From NCBI GenBank assembly GCA_003439945.1, contig QVRM01001369.1, forward strand, positions 1,102,501 to 1,166,500: a DNA stretch of 64,000 nucleotides, given 5' to 3'. Under the pieces are notes generated by a model. It saw nothing but the letters and a program-made list of their open reading frames with translations. It was not told where the DNA came from and searched no databases. Made by a program: the position numbers and the translations under genes. Of the stretch, positions 39,311-52,049 are shown in pieces; the first letter of the stretch is position 1; each line of letters begins with the position of its first letter. The stretch comes from Dermanyssus gallinae (taxonomy: Eukaryota; Arthropoda; Arachnida; Mesostigmata; Dermanyssidae).

Positions 39311-39599
39311 CTTGACTACATTAAGGCTATTTTCATTTTTGGGATAAAGAAGAAATCATGGGTACCAAGCTAGGCGAATAAGCTGAGTGCCTATCCAGCT
39401 TGACTTCAGATGTGGCGATACAAATCTCAATGTTTTCAGCCCTGGGAGTTGGCACGTTTTCATGTTTGTCACAAGAATTTCACCTAAGAGACGATTTGGA
39501 GCTATTCCTAGTGGGCGCAGTGAAACACATTCTTAGTCATTATGTATTACACCAACCGCTTGTTACTGCACCATACGCGGCACTTTCTTCCAGTACGAT

Positions 39600-39740
39600 G
39601 ATTAAGTGCATTAGAGAGACCAAAGTCCTATCCCTGAAGAGTGAGCATGCATGGTACGAAAAATTTCGAACAGAAAACTTCAATCCGTTTGGAAAAAAAA
39701 CAGGAAGAACATCGAAAGACAGCAACGGACGAAAAAAAAT
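39600..39740 (+). mobile_element. mariner transposase N-terminal relic
   Basis: HAWYEKFRTENFNPFGKKTG then RTSKD resembles the W..KFR.G.F...D..R.GRP linker of mariner transposases. With the opposite-strand C-terminal piece 300 bases to the left it could be an inverted or rearranged copy. Confidence 0.4.
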
Positions 39741-39799
39741 TGGCCCGTGTGAGGGTTGTTATTCACGAGAATACAATTTAAACACAACATATGCATAGC

Positions 39800-40880
39800 T
39801 AGAGGAGACTTTGGGCTACATCTTGCCAAATAACATACTCGATGGGCGCCTCGTGATTTGCCACAGGACGAAAAAAGCGCGGATCTTTCTGGCTCGAGAA
39901 TTCTTAATAACATTTGACAACGGTCTATCCTATTTGCTATTTAATACTCATTACAGGTGATGAGATTTGTGTAAGTTTTTATCACTCTCTACTCAAGTTC
40001 GAAATGGTCAGGCATTGTAGCGCCTCTACCCGCAGAAGTGAAGCGCCAAGGTGATGGTCGCAATCATTACCTCCATGAGTGAAATTGTTGAAGAAGCGTT
40101 CGAAAAACTATTTAAAGGTGTGTACCATCGTAAGAAATGTATAGATACTCGTGGAAATTACGTTGATATCTAAATAATGATTCTACTTTCAGAAAAATAT
40201 TAAAACACATATCTGTAGATAAGAATGGAAATGCAAACATTTAGTTAGGTCTCTACGTCCTACATTGATTAAGCGACACGGAACGGCACGTTACAATGGG
40301 CGGTGCTTCGGGTTCCGTTTATGATACTTTTTAATGACCTGATGCTTATTCTTACGGTGGGGAACCTCCAAGTAAGTCGCTTGAAGTCACGTCGGAACTG
40401 CGCACCATATTCCGTCACACAGAAAGTACAATATGCGTACTTCCATAATTTGATACATGAATAAGACTTCAAAAGTTATACACTGCCCGTATGGTTCACA
40501 TCTATCGTCTTGACATTTCATTCAGGGTATCCATAAACGGCGCTCGAATTCGCTCTGTCGTTATTGCTATGCCTGTTGGTGGGCTCTGATCATTGTTTTT
40601 ACTACGCTTGAATACAAACTATTGAAGAGGGGAGAGTATTGTACCAATATGAGCACGGTCAATTCAGTCGCTTGGGGAAGCGAGAAAGCGCTTAAGAGCT
40701 AGTGAACAACCATAGCAGCCACAGCAACAGCAATACCAACAACAACAACAACAACATCAACAAGCACAACGCGAACATAAGTTACACCTCAAATATATTG
40801 GTTGCTCCGTGCCGCCTGTAGAGAAAATTAACGGGCAATTCTTGTAGCAGGAGCAGCGGCGACGGCAAATCTGGGTCAGA
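39800..40880. other. Spacer with CAA repeats
   Basis: No recognised gene. A CAA run lies at about 40735-40760, ahead of a TA microsatellite. Confidence 0.4.
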
Positions 40881-40897
40881 AGAGGCACCAGTCCGAC

Positions 40898-40900
40898 ATA

Positions 40901-40976
<76 letters not shown>

Positions 40977-40995
40977 TGTATATGTATATATATAT
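40898..40995. repeat. (TA)n microsatellite
   Basis: About 95 bases of TA with a few interruptions. Frames reading through it (YIYIYI) are spurious. Confidence 0.9.
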
Positions 40996-40999
40996 TCTC

Positions 41000-43900
41000 G
41001 TGGAGAGACAAGCAGAAGTAAACACATCCTCTGTCGATAGACACAACCATACACACACACCAAGATCGCCACATGCATCGCAGCAAGAACGACCATGCTA
41101 CCCAACACGGCACGTAGAAACAACGTGCCGCGTTAGTTCGTCATCAGATTGACATGTGAGCGTGTACGAGAACATGTGAGCGTGTGTATCTTTGCGCCTG
41201 CCGGCTGCTGTAATCATGTCGAGCAGAGCAAAAAAAAATCCAACTGTTGGCCCAGCACGAATGCGACGAATGAGGCGAACAAGATGACCAAGAAGAAACT
41301 GGCGAAAAAAAGGTGGAGAAGTGGAGAAGAGAGGTAGATATATACAGAGAGAGAGAGGGAGAGATTAAGAAGGCTATACGCAAACGAAGAGGAGAGGGCA
41401 ACGTCGACAAGACGGAGGAGACGTATAGTTCAATAGATCGATCGTAATCGCCGGTGTGAGAGAGAAGCTACAGAAGCCAAATCGCCAAATCACAGCGATT
41501 GGGGTTCGGCGTTCGTTCGTCGGTTAGTCGGTCGAAGCTGCGTCCGTTGGCTGGCTGGCTGGCTGGCTGACAGAGGCGTCGTGGTCGTCCTCGTAACCGT
41601 TACGTAAAGGATAGACGGCAGCGACGGCAAATCGTAAGCCAAGACGTAAACCAACGGTTGGCCCCATTCGCGGCGTGCGCATCCAGCGCCAAATCAACCG
41701 TTCGTCCGTCCGTCCAGCTCTGTCTGTGCCGTGTCCGCGCCGGTGGGGGACTCTGCGCGAAAGCGAAAATGAATCCGCGAAAGTGTTGTTTCAGTGGAGG
41801 CAAACGATCACTAGACGACGCACAGGCTCGCGCGGGCGGGCGGGAGGGAGGGTGAACATATCGACGCGCGACCTTCTCATCGCACTTGAGAAGGAAAGCA
41901 CGGAGGAAAACAAGCAGCAGCAGCAGCAGAAGGAGATGCAGCAAGGCAAAGCACCACCTACCGCCCCAACTAACTGGCTTGGCTAGCAGCTAAAAGAGCT
42001 CAGAGCGCAGAGCAAAATTCCGACGGTGTTAGCAGATGGCGGGACAAATATTCGTTCGCGCGGCGACAGGGACTTCACCCCAGTAGGTCTTCGGCGTATC
42101 GACACTAATGTCGATTGGTCCGTCCGTACATCCTCCTCCTCCGTCCGATGTCATGGCGATGGCTGACACGACAGCCACCGCAACGCGCTAAGTGAGACAC
42201 GCTAAGCACAGCGGCGGCCGAGCTGACGGCGATGATGATGATGAGGCTAATGCCAAGATGCTGATGACGATGATGCTGTTGCTGACTGCGACAACGAAAA
42301 CTTCTAAGGCCAAATGCGCAAACTATTAAGCAAGGAAAGCTCTTGCTGTCTCTGCCCTTGCGGCGGCTGCTGCTGCTGCTTCAGATCTGAAGGAATTCTC
42401 GTTCATCTACGGTCAAGAATTTGTTCCCGGAAAGACCTGAAACGATGCTTTCCACTATCCCCTGGCCACTCCCCTCTCCCCCCCCCCCACTCGCACCCCC
42501 TCCCCCGTTCTGATCCCGTTCAGTCAGTTCGTATCGCATGTTAAAATCTACTACGAAATTCGGTCACACAGCATCGGTTTGATGACACTGTTGCTATCGA
42601 TCACGGCACGCTGATAATCATGACGACGATGTGCATCATCTTCAGATGTGATCAGCAGTAGTGGTGAGCTGCAGCTGCAACAGCAGCTGGCTTCACACGC
42701 GTGTTCTTGCGCGCGTCTTGTCTGTAGATCTATGACAACCAGATCTGGACTACCGTTTGGTGGTTCCTCCCAGCTGTTGCTTCGTTCGTTCATACACAAA
42801 CAAACATGCATATAAAAACTTGTTATGAATGATATACACACGTATATATATATCTATATATCTATATATATATATATATTCTCTGTAACTATCGTGATGC
42901 TCCGTACTGATTTTTTTCTCTCAACACGCCAGCGACTATCGTGTACCAACATGAACGTTGAACATCATACAGATAGATGATGTCGCAGTTTTAATTTTAA
43001 ACGGAGATTATTTTGGCTACACTAAACGCATCGCAACGCTTGTGATTTTCGATGGTGGCCGAAAAATATTATATGTTCTGTGATGACAATCATATGAGGT
43101 ACATACACGGATCGTTTTGTCTATCTCAAGCATATCAACATCACACGTATCGTATACGAAGGTTCGTCCCACCTATCGATGCAATAACAACAACTTTGAC
43201 TACAATAACCACAGCAATAACAATAACCACCCAAGCAAGTGCACATGAAAGGGCGCAGTTAAAAATAACGTTATGATAGTCGAGGAATTTGCTGCTCATC
43301 GTTGTATGACTCTTCTCTATCTGTATGCGTGTATGCGTATTTTCATAAAAAGTCGTTGCAAAAATGTTTGCGCAGCGCACCTGAGAGACTTGGATTACCA
43401 GCGGCTGCGGAATATTTGCTATACTACGGTCTGCGGTGCGTAGTGTGGTGTTGCGAACGCATAAATGCAACTTGAGGGCGTATACTCAGTAGAGGAAGGT
43501 TGGCAATTCTCGGGTTAAACACGGGACATCGAAGAAATGCCATGCAACTCCCGGCGTAAGGGCGTGGGATGGAATACGGGTTTATGAGTCCCACACTAGT
43601 TGCTGAGAGCAGTAAAGCATGTGCATTTTGCATTCCCCAGACCTCCCATCAGAAAATAGCTAAATACATCGGTTAAATCGGCTCTAACTTTGGCGGACTG
43701 TCTGAGCGGGTTCAGTAAGCGTTCCTGCGTCACATCTGGTATCTAACGAGAACCTGTTGTTGCTTTCATGTTCAAGCGGACTCCTAATGAGAAACCAAAA
43801 ACGACAGTCTATAACATTGCCGCTAAGTACGCGGCTGCAGAAGAAACAGAACTGGGTTCCTACACAGCGGGGCGGAAGTGTCACAATAGTCTTCACCGCG

Positions 43901-44090
43901 TGAGGACACCAAAACAAAGTGAGACACTGAAAAGTTAATTTTAGACAATCCGCGTACTTCAATGCGCGCTTTGAGCTCCAATTTTGATGTGTCGTTGCAA
44001 ACCATTCTTCACGAGCACCTCAAATATCTGTATTATACAGAAAAGTCAGACAGACTCCCTGATACGCCAATTCTCTCACAAAAAGTGATT
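41000..44090. other. Low-complexity region without recognised gene
   Basis: Purine-rich 41200-41420, GGCT repeats 41555-41572, CAG runs near 41918-41930, GATGAT near 42225-42275, CTG runs near 42365-42385 and a C tract near 42477-42490. It resembles untranslated leader or promoter sequence of long genes, but no coding exon could be defended. Confidence 0.45.
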
Positions 44091-44098
44091 TACTACAG

Positions 44099-44600
44099 CA
44101 GCAGAGATCAACTGCCAAAATGATTGTTGGCCTACCCACAATCCAGAAGATCTTCCTAGAATACATCCTGTGTTCGACCCAAACGTGGGAATTAGGAGCG
44201 GAAGTTGCACAGGAAGTGCTAAAAACAAAGCACAAAAGATGCAAGGAGAGACAGAATCTTTTTGAGGCCAGCACGGCTGAAGAAAGCGCAACTTTGAATC
44301 AAACGCAAGGGCTGGGACAAAGTGCGCTTGACAGGTGGGGGAACCCGTGAGTGACCCCGGCCAATTGATCCGATAGGGCACTCGCCACTTCTCCTGATGG
44401 CCCATAGCACTGTTCTATGGAGATCTGAGCCATCAGAGAGTGAAGTTTAAGGGGGGAGGTGCGTTTAGTGGGTATGGGTCTCAGCGGCGTAACATCCATC
44501 CGTTGGGGTCGAGTCCCACACAGCTCGAGATGGTAACTCCTTCTCGTAGCAGTAGTGCGTAACTGCATCTAACCCTCCTCCACAAAAAAAAAATAAGATC
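44099..44600 (+). mobile_element. R1-like LINE, short 3' fragment
   Basis: A coding end (IFLEYILCSTQTWELGAEVA, then STAEESATLNQTQGLGQSAL) is followed by about 240 bases of 3' UTR and an A tract at 44583-44594. Apart from small changes it is the reverse complement of 21780-22240. The two copies share the last coding codons (DRWGNP), the UTR and the A-rich end. Confidence 0.8.
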
Positions 44601-44689
44601 TCCCTAGTGTGGGACACAAAGTTCCAGCTGATTTACACATCTCAAGTGCCGGATTTAGTGAAGAAGACGTGATATATAGGACAACTAGA

Positions 44690-45060
44690 AGACAGATAGT
44701 GACATAAAGCTCTATTTGCATACTTTACAAACTATGGCGGAACCGTGGGTCAAGGGTATGTCCAATGGTTCGCAAATTGTGTTTTAACAGGACAATACAC
44801 CCACTCGTATCAGCCATTTAGTAAAAAAAAGTGGCTGGCAGAGCATATAGGCATGTACTGGGATAAGCACTCGTGGCCGCCCAGCAATACAGATTTAATT
44901 CCTCTGGATGACTATGATGTGGGCCTTTATTGAGCGAGCGTCGAACAAAATTAGACATAACAACACAGACTCGTTCACTCCATTTAGCGGGCATTTGCAA
45001 ATCTTCATAACCCGAATTGCAAAATGCATGTAAGCTGTTTGTGTCTCAAATTGAAGCGGT
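44690..45060 (+). mobile_element. mariner/maT-like transposase relic
   Basis: The frame at 44745-44933 reads KKKWLAEHIGMYWDKHSWPP, then SNTDLIPLDDYDVGLY. It recalls the WL...I.....WPP.SPDLNPLDY..W end of Tc1/mariner-type transposases, with T for P. The upstream VLTGQYTHS may be the remnant of the QQD.A..H block. There is no inverted repeat. Confidence 0.5.
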
Positions 45061-45069
45061 CTTTTGACC

Positions 45070-45649
45070 GAACGGCGGTTACGTTTAGTAAATATGTCCG
45101 TTAGGAATTTCCCTAGTGGTACAAGCAAAAATACCATTCAAATATTTGTTTTCCTACAGCATTTAAGCCTGAAGTGTCGACTGCCGATTGCCTTCTTGGA
45201 CTTCTTGACTGTATTTTTCTTTAAGCGAGGATCTATTAGACAGCTCAATCCGGCGCAATCTTGAAACATCTCATTCATACACAAAATCGTTGTACTACGG
45301 TCAACGGCAAACGGTCGCATGTGACACGAGAGAAGTTGTCGCATGCAGAGGGGAAATATGTCGAGATGAGATATCTGCCAGTCAAAAAGCTGGCAGACCC
45401 TGAACGTATATGTGGGTCAACGCTCGGCAAATGGACCTATTCTATATGATGATGAGCGTGGCTCCCTCCTCTTGTTCTTCTTTCTTACCTCTTGGTCATG
45501 CCTAAAACGCTAATTACAGCCGACAATGAATTAGCGGCGTTATTGTCCATAATTACGTTCCCATGCGAGTATAATTTGACGGAATGTGTTATAATTACCA
45601 GTGGGGTTCACAGAATCTATATGTATATATAGATTTACACATATTTACA

Positions 45650-45691
<42 letters not shown>

Positions 45692-46668
45692 TGTAAGTAT
45701 GTGCGACCGACGATGAAACCAAACAAATCTTATTTACTTGTATGTAGGACCCTTCAAGGCATTCATTAATTTGCTGCTTGGGTTGACCAAGCCAAGTTGG
45801 ACTCCCAAAGTTCCTTTTATCCAGTCGATCATCTGCCTGGCGCAAGATGTTTATTATGTAGCTGTGTACTCAATTGAACTGCAATGGACCACGTTTGCTC
45901 CGAATAGTCACATAAAAAAATAATAGATGAACGCGGATGTGTGTTAACTGTTGCCAGTTCGATTAGGCCTTTCGTGTTCTTTCGATTTTTCCGTTCGGAT
46001 CAGAACGTCTTGGGGTGATTTTAGCTCTACTTTGCTTAGTCCGTCAATCTCTGTGGAATATACGACCAGAATAGTCCTTCTATCTCTGTAGACTACACGC
46101 ACGTTTTCGACGTTGATCTATTCGACTAAAAATGAAGCGCGACAATTAGAGGCGCCTATTTTGACTGAGGAGCTTTTGGTGATGTCAATTATATGAATTG
46201 CTACTTTATACAATTTGAATATAATCGGACATTAATGAAAATAACAATAATAATAATAATAGCTTGTACTAATGATTATCTACTACACCTATAAAACTTG
46301 GCTGAAGTGATCCTTTCCGACAAGAACAATACGCAGCAGCTATACAAGCTTCTCATTGATTACATGAACATTTGACGGAACCAACAAAAACGGTCATATA
46401 ACATCAGGCTTATTACCGGGTACTTTTTTTTAAACGAAGCTTTTAATTTTTCTCAGTATCTGTATGTCCCGAAACAGAAAATAATTGTAGGGAGATGAAT
46501 CGTCGGCTTAAATTTCATTGATCAGTTTTATCTTTCCTAAAGGCTGTGCTTTGGGACATCAGTATAAACGTGTATTTAGTATTTACAAAATTACAGTATA
46601 TTCTGTTCGCTGTACCTATATTATGTCAGCTGGGTAACTATGCAGAAAAATTATGCCCCGCTTATATA

Positions 46669-46732
<64 letters not shown>

Positions 46733-47330
46733 CATAAGGTGCTCCACTAGTGTTATCAGCCTGTCTGAGCTCAAATTAAAAAATTATTTAGATACGGTCC
46801 CCGCAACGACCAAAGCAAGTCGCCAGAAACAGACGTTCGCAAAACAATATTACGGCATAGACTTCTCAGGACAGTAGTCTATCGGCATAGTGCATAATTG
46901 CGCAGTCTAGTTCGCACGTGCTCTCCAATAGACGTCTTCCTTCCTCTACATGATGATTTTGGTTAGCAACGGCTCCAAGGCCCATGCCATTAGCGTCGCC
47001 TCAGCGTACTCTAAACGTCACCTTCTTCAATAGTGTTATTTCTAGATTCCGTTTGCTATTACACGCACGGCGTAGTTAAGATCTGCAGTGGGAACTCTGT
47101 AGTTTATTATAGCATTAATTGTGTAGACCAAACGGGGTGACTATCGAACACCTAATGTTGCTCACCGTGCATATATAACAGCTACATTTTTTGGCCTAGA
47201 AAGCTCTCTTCTTTCAAGCGCGACATGAAGATCGCTCTAATTGTAGCCTGTTCAGTTATGCTCCAATCATATGTATATATATATATATATATAAATGTAC
47301 ACATCCTAGTTCACATGCACTGATGAAAAC
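45070..47330. other. AT-rich spacer
   Basis: No recognised gene. TA runs are at 45653-45688, 46660-46731 and 47273-47292. Confidence 0.45.
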
Positions 47331-47334
47331 TTAC

Positions 47335-47452
47335 GTTTGAGTATCGCTGCCATGACGAGACGGTCTGTCGAGACGAGCATGGCCACTGTCAAGAAGGCCA
47401 CTGTTTGTCTTCGATTTGTTGGAGTCAACATCATCATCGTCATCCTCGTCAT
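47335..47452 (-). CDS. Candidate first coding exon with signal-peptide-like start
   Basis: A minus-strand ATG at 47450-47452 opens 39 codons up to a perfect donor, AAAC|GTAAGT. The peptide is MTRMTMMMLTPTNRRQTVAF, then LTVAMLVSTDRLVMAAILK: a basic stretch followed by a hydrophobic core, like a signal peptide or membrane anchor. The preceding sequence is CAG-rich and would be a 5' UTR. In the next frame the same exon reads an acidic, Ser-rich chain (47331-47642) without an ATG, so the frame is uncertain. The gene is not recognised. Confidence 0.4.
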
Positions 47453-47639
47453 AATTATACACGTTAGAGGTATTCCTCCTGTTGTTTGTCGCTGCTGCTG
47501 CTGCTCTGTTATGTGTGAGGATAGTTGAAGGCTTGAATCCTAGATTTCGGCGGCGGCTGCTGCTGCTGCTGTTGCTGCTTTGCGCTGCTTTGAGCTGATC
47601 GTCGTAGTATCCGTACGTGGTTAGGCAGGCAAACGGGCG

Positions 47640-49380
47640 CACAACATTTTAACAGGAGACACCGTGGTCAGTGGTTGAGTTGACTTCAAAAGAAGGCTTC
47701 ATAGGAGATTTGGAGGATGACAGAAGAAGGCAGAGAGGGCAATGAGGGCTTTAGGGCACCAACGTCAGTCAACTTGTCGCAGTTGGCAGTGGGTCGATCG
47801 CATTAGTTGGGAGTTTGATGGCTGCGCGCGCGCGACTAATCCGAAGCTCGCTCTATCATGACATCCTCAGGTAAGCAGTCGTTGTTGTGGCTGCCGTTGC
47901 TGCTGCTGCTGGTGTTGCTCACATGGCATTCCCTCGTAGATCAGCTGATTTCGAACGAAAAGAATATCTCGTGAACCAACCAACCAACCAACCAATCAAC
48001 GCTACCGTCGGTTCTACTACTAGCCTCGTTGTTCGTTGGCCGGCCGGCGAGATATGCACGCTGTGACCGCCGAGCGAAGCCATGAAGAGGCCATCGAAAG
48101 CCGTAGTTGTCATTGTGGTGTGTGTTGTCCCAGTCTTTCTCCCAATCCGTCGTAGTACGGCCGAAGCTGCTCTCCACCGCGTTCCCGCCGCCACCGCAGT
48201 CGCCGTCGCGGTTGCCGTTGTCGCGCCGCGTCGAAACGAACCACCACCACGACATGGGAGGAGAGGGTCTGAAGTCGCGGCGCTGAAGTCCGCCGGAATG
48301 GTAGGCGGGCCGCCGCCGCCGCAGGCTTCAGACGGACAGGGGGAACTGGCTGGTTGGCGTCGCTGACGATCGCGTCCTGGCGGTTCCTGGCGACCGACGA
48401 GGGTTGGTTGGTTGGTTGGTTGGTTCGACCGGCGAATCCGGCGATCCAGCCGCGGCCAGTCAACGACAGCAGCAGCAGTAGCCGGCCAAAACGCGCCGAA
48501 CGAGAAAGTTAAAGGTGGCGAAAGAAAATCAACGAACGGCCCGAATGAAAGACGGAGTAAATAACAACAACAACGCCGCCGTGATAAGGTGATGCTTGTT
48601 ATGATTGTTATCGCTGGATGACAGTATCGAAAAGAAAGAGAGAGGAAAGCTAATCACGTTCAGTGTACGTACAGTATTCAGCCGCCGACGGTTGTGCCAA
48701 TGGTTGCCACGACAGAGCAGAAACAGAAATCTTTGCAAAACAACAAGTAACAGGTGTCGCCAAATAGCCCTTGATGACATTGTCAACCTGATCAAACAGA
48801 ATATAGTAATACTAAATTAAGATACATATACGCCTAACAATTACTTTTCTCTTTCTCTCTAAATATATATCCCTAACATGAATATTGCTAGGTGAAAATT
48901 GGATGTCTGAGCTTCAGATGGAGCTTCCATCGATAGTACCTACCGATGAGGTTGTATTTGACATACTTATGTGTTCAACCGACATCGCTTTAGGGTTGAC
49001 CAAGCGATTTCTGTTACGTGGACACTTGATCCGGTATCCTTTACGGGGAGTTCCATAAAATTCTAAAGCTTTCTCTTAATCCTCTTTTCTCCTCGATCAG
49101 AAAGTACGTGTTGGTAGATAAGGCCGTTACCGCCGGCCTCGGCATTCCGCAATGCTGTGAGTCGCCTCAGTGATGTAGTAAAACCGAAAGTGAAATCCTG
49201 GGCCTCTACACTTTGTAGACAATATCGAAGACAAAATAGGCACACGAGCTTGACTAATTTGTTTTCGTTGACTTAGAAGACAGCTGGTACAGCTATCTCT
49301 ACTGGTTAGTAGTAATTTTTATATATCTCAGTCGCACATACTGGGTCAGATTTCCAGATTCGAAGTAACAATCTCATGAA
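47640..49380. other. Simple-repeat-rich spacer
   Basis: CTG runs near 47900-47915, AACC repeats at 47977-47995, GGTT repeats at 48401-48424 and CCG-rich frames near 48300. No exon with a family signature was seen. Confidence 0.45.
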
Positions 49381-49384
49381 TGCC

Positions 49385-49485
<101 letters not shown>

Positions 49486-50079
49486 CAAACTTCATTTTAC
49501 CAGACACCCTCCTTAGTTCTGAATGTATACAGATTTATAGCAGAAATTGGTTGTGTAAGCTAGGAGGATGCATTGTGGAAGTATGCTGTGTCTAATAGAC
49601 GTGGCCATGCAAGTGATGAGAGCAAGAGAGCGGAGACAAGAAAGCAACGTCAGGAGGTATCAATCCCTCACATTGATCTGCCATGGACGCGTGTTGAGAG
49701 CGCCGTGCGGAAGCGGCACATTAGCCCAGTACTTATGTCCAGTGCTATGTGTTGCACATTTGAACAGTAACGTAGACGCAGTGCCGGCAGTGGACTTCCT
49801 TACGCACACACAAAGTGCATGCAATATATGGATCACGTAGATGGTAACGGATAGCGAAAGGAGGAAAAAAGGAGCAGCAGGAAAAAAGAATAGCAACAAC
49901 AGAATCAACAACACCGCTTCAGGGGGATAGTCGAATATTTGCTGGGGTTGTGTTGACACGTATAAGCACGTCTAAACTGATTGACATTCGTGTATATAGA
50001 TTATAATGAGGGTGCATAGTTGGCTATTAGCGGTTTTTTCAAACGTATCATATGCCATGCCACTTATCATATAACCTAT

Positions 50080-50290
50080 ATGTAATATATAGGTTAGGGT
50101 ATATGATATACGGTGACCTATAGACCAACATGGCAATAGATGTATATGTATGTATATATATGTATATTCCAACATGACAATAGCTGTATATGTATATATA
50201 AATTTATATATATTTATAAATTTATATATATATATTCCAACATGGCAATAGCTGCATACGTATATATATATATATATATATATATATGTG
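50080..50290. repeat. TA-rich minisatellite with ATTCCAACATGGCAATAG units
   Basis: A unit containing CCAACATGGCAATAG (or GACAATAG) followed by TA-rich sequence recurs at about 50127, 50168 and 50236. It ends in a TA run at 50262-50286. Confidence 0.75.
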
Positions 50291-50439
50291 CGTGAGTAAG
50301 TAAGCTTAGAGAAAAGACGAGGCCAAGAGCAAGGTGGCAGCAGGTGCGGTAAACGTTGCTGAAGTATTGGCGTTGACATAGTGAATCGCTGCTGCTGCAT
50401 GTCAACGTGCAAGAATAAGCGGTTCCTGTACTTGACCCC

Positions 50440-51820
50440 TCCCTCCCCCCCCCCCCCCCCGTCCTCCCCCAGTGATTTGGAAAGCTTTTGTGCGAGCGTG
50501 GCGTTATAGAAACATGGATAGATATTGCATGTTATGTTACGATGCGATGCTATGGCGTTCTCGTTGCACGAGTTCACTTCACTGGCTGACCGACCGACCG
50601 ATCGACCCACCGATCAACCGAGCAAGCAGTCCACCACCGGCCGGTTCCCGAGGGGGGCTCGCACGCCGCGCGTCTTCTTCATTCTTTGGTCGGTCGCTGG
50701 CGGCTAGCTGGCGAACGAGCGAGTCGCCGCCGATGCCGCCCATGTCGACTACTAACTACTTCGTTGAGGAAAGGGGTGGGTCATGACTGACTGACTGACT
50801 GGCTCTCTATGTATGTTCGTATATATATATAAATGCCTTCTCTGTCTGCCTGCCTGCCTGCCTATATATGTCTATGGGTGAGTGCATGCGTGTTCGTGTC
50901 TGTGTAGTGTGTATGATGTTCGTCAGCGGGTTGACTCTTCGCGTGCGTACGCGTTGTTCACCCAGATCTACCTAGACGTCTTGTTCGGCCTTTTTCCGTT
51001 GCTTTGCTTCGTGTCGTCGTCGTAGCAGCAGCAGCAGCAGCAACAACAGTAGTAGTATGTTGTTGTTGTTGTTGTTGTTGTTGTCGTCGTCATCGTCTTC
51101 GGCTTCCTGATCGGTCGTCTCGACGTCAGCCCTTTCTTTGGCCGTTGTTGCATTTTGGGAGACGTAGTGACTTTTGTGTGGCAACGACGGAAGACCGTCG
51201 TTGCAGAGTTATTTCTCTGCAACCTCTGCTGATGCTGCTGCGGCTGCAGCTGGTGGTGGTGGTGGTGATGGTGATGCTGCCGTTTTGTGCATGTCCATAA
51301 TGTGTTGTGCGGGCCGTCGCCGCTTCTGATTCGGTTGCCGTCGTTCGGCCCGCTCACTCGCAGGGGGGTGCGGAGCGGTCGGTATTTGGTCCGCTGACCT
51401 GGCGGCAATGTTACCTACCTACCAACCAACCAACCACACCGGCGTCTTCATCTTCATTTTCTTCCTTTTCTTCCTCATCGTCGTCGTTGTCGTCGTCGTC
51501 GTCGTCGTCGTCACCGTTGGTGTTGGTGTGGTTGTTGCTGCCGTCGCAGCCGGCACGCTACCAACCGCGACAATTCTTTACAATGACAACAACAACGATC
51601 GTCAGAACGACAGCGATGGCAACGGTCATTACGACAACGATCAAAACAAAAACAACAACAAACAACAAAAGGCAGGGAAACGCAGGCGGATCAACAAAAG
51701 AGGTTGTTTGCGGGATGGCCCTAATAGGCCCTATGACTACGGGTTGACTTGCGCGTTTACTCCTGCCTTCGTTCGGACCTGCCGTTGGGCACCACACACA
51801 TCAGACGACGAACCTAGGCG
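50440..51820. other. Simple-repeat-rich region
   Basis: C tract 50446-50460; GACC repeats near 50587-50610; GACT repeats 50783-50800; CTGC repeats near 50846-50862; CAG/TTG triplets 51027-51085; GTC/TCG triplets 51478-51512. The frames are compositional; no gene is recognised. Confidence 0.55.
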
Positions 51821-52000
51821 TAAAAATACTTTCGAGGCTGACTCTCAGCCAAGATTTAACGTCCATGGGACTGCTTTACGCATTGCTTCACAGACGGACC
51901 CCATAAATACAAACGTGCAACGGTGGGGCTCGAACCTGCGCACCTGCTATGTGTCCCCTCCGGTCGCGAGGCGCAGACGCATGCCACCACGCCACCGGGA
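51820..52000 (-). mobile_element. tRNA-derived SINE with target-site duplications
   Basis: Read on the minus strand from 52000, TGGCGTGGTGGCATG (A-box-like) is followed by GGTTCGAGCCCC (B box), spaced as in a tRNA gene. A body of about 95 bases follows. The element is exactly bounded by an 18-bp direct repeat, CAGACGACGAACCTAGGC, at 51802-51819 and 52001-52018. The head might be mistaken for a tRNA gene, but the direct repeats and the extra body argue for a SINE. Confidence 0.75.
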
Positions 52001-52017
52001 CAGACGACGAACCTAGG

Positions 52018-52049
52018 CTTAGGCTTAGCTAAGCGTAGCTAAGCCTAAG
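52018..52049. repeat. 13-bp inverted repeat
   Basis: CTTAGGCTTAGCT at 52018-52030 is inverted exactly at 52037-52049 around AAGCGT. It abuts the SINE's right target duplication. Confidence 0.85.

Noticed and set aside
40757..41152. Frames of YIYIYI or IYTYIY in several places (for example 163-481, 36258-36503, 40757-41152, 49380-49595)
   Set aside because: They are translations of TA microsatellites.
51900..52000. Possible tRNA gene on the minus strand
   Set aside because: The A and B boxes are good but the acceptor stem is poor, an extra body follows and direct repeats frame the whole, so a SINE is the better reading.
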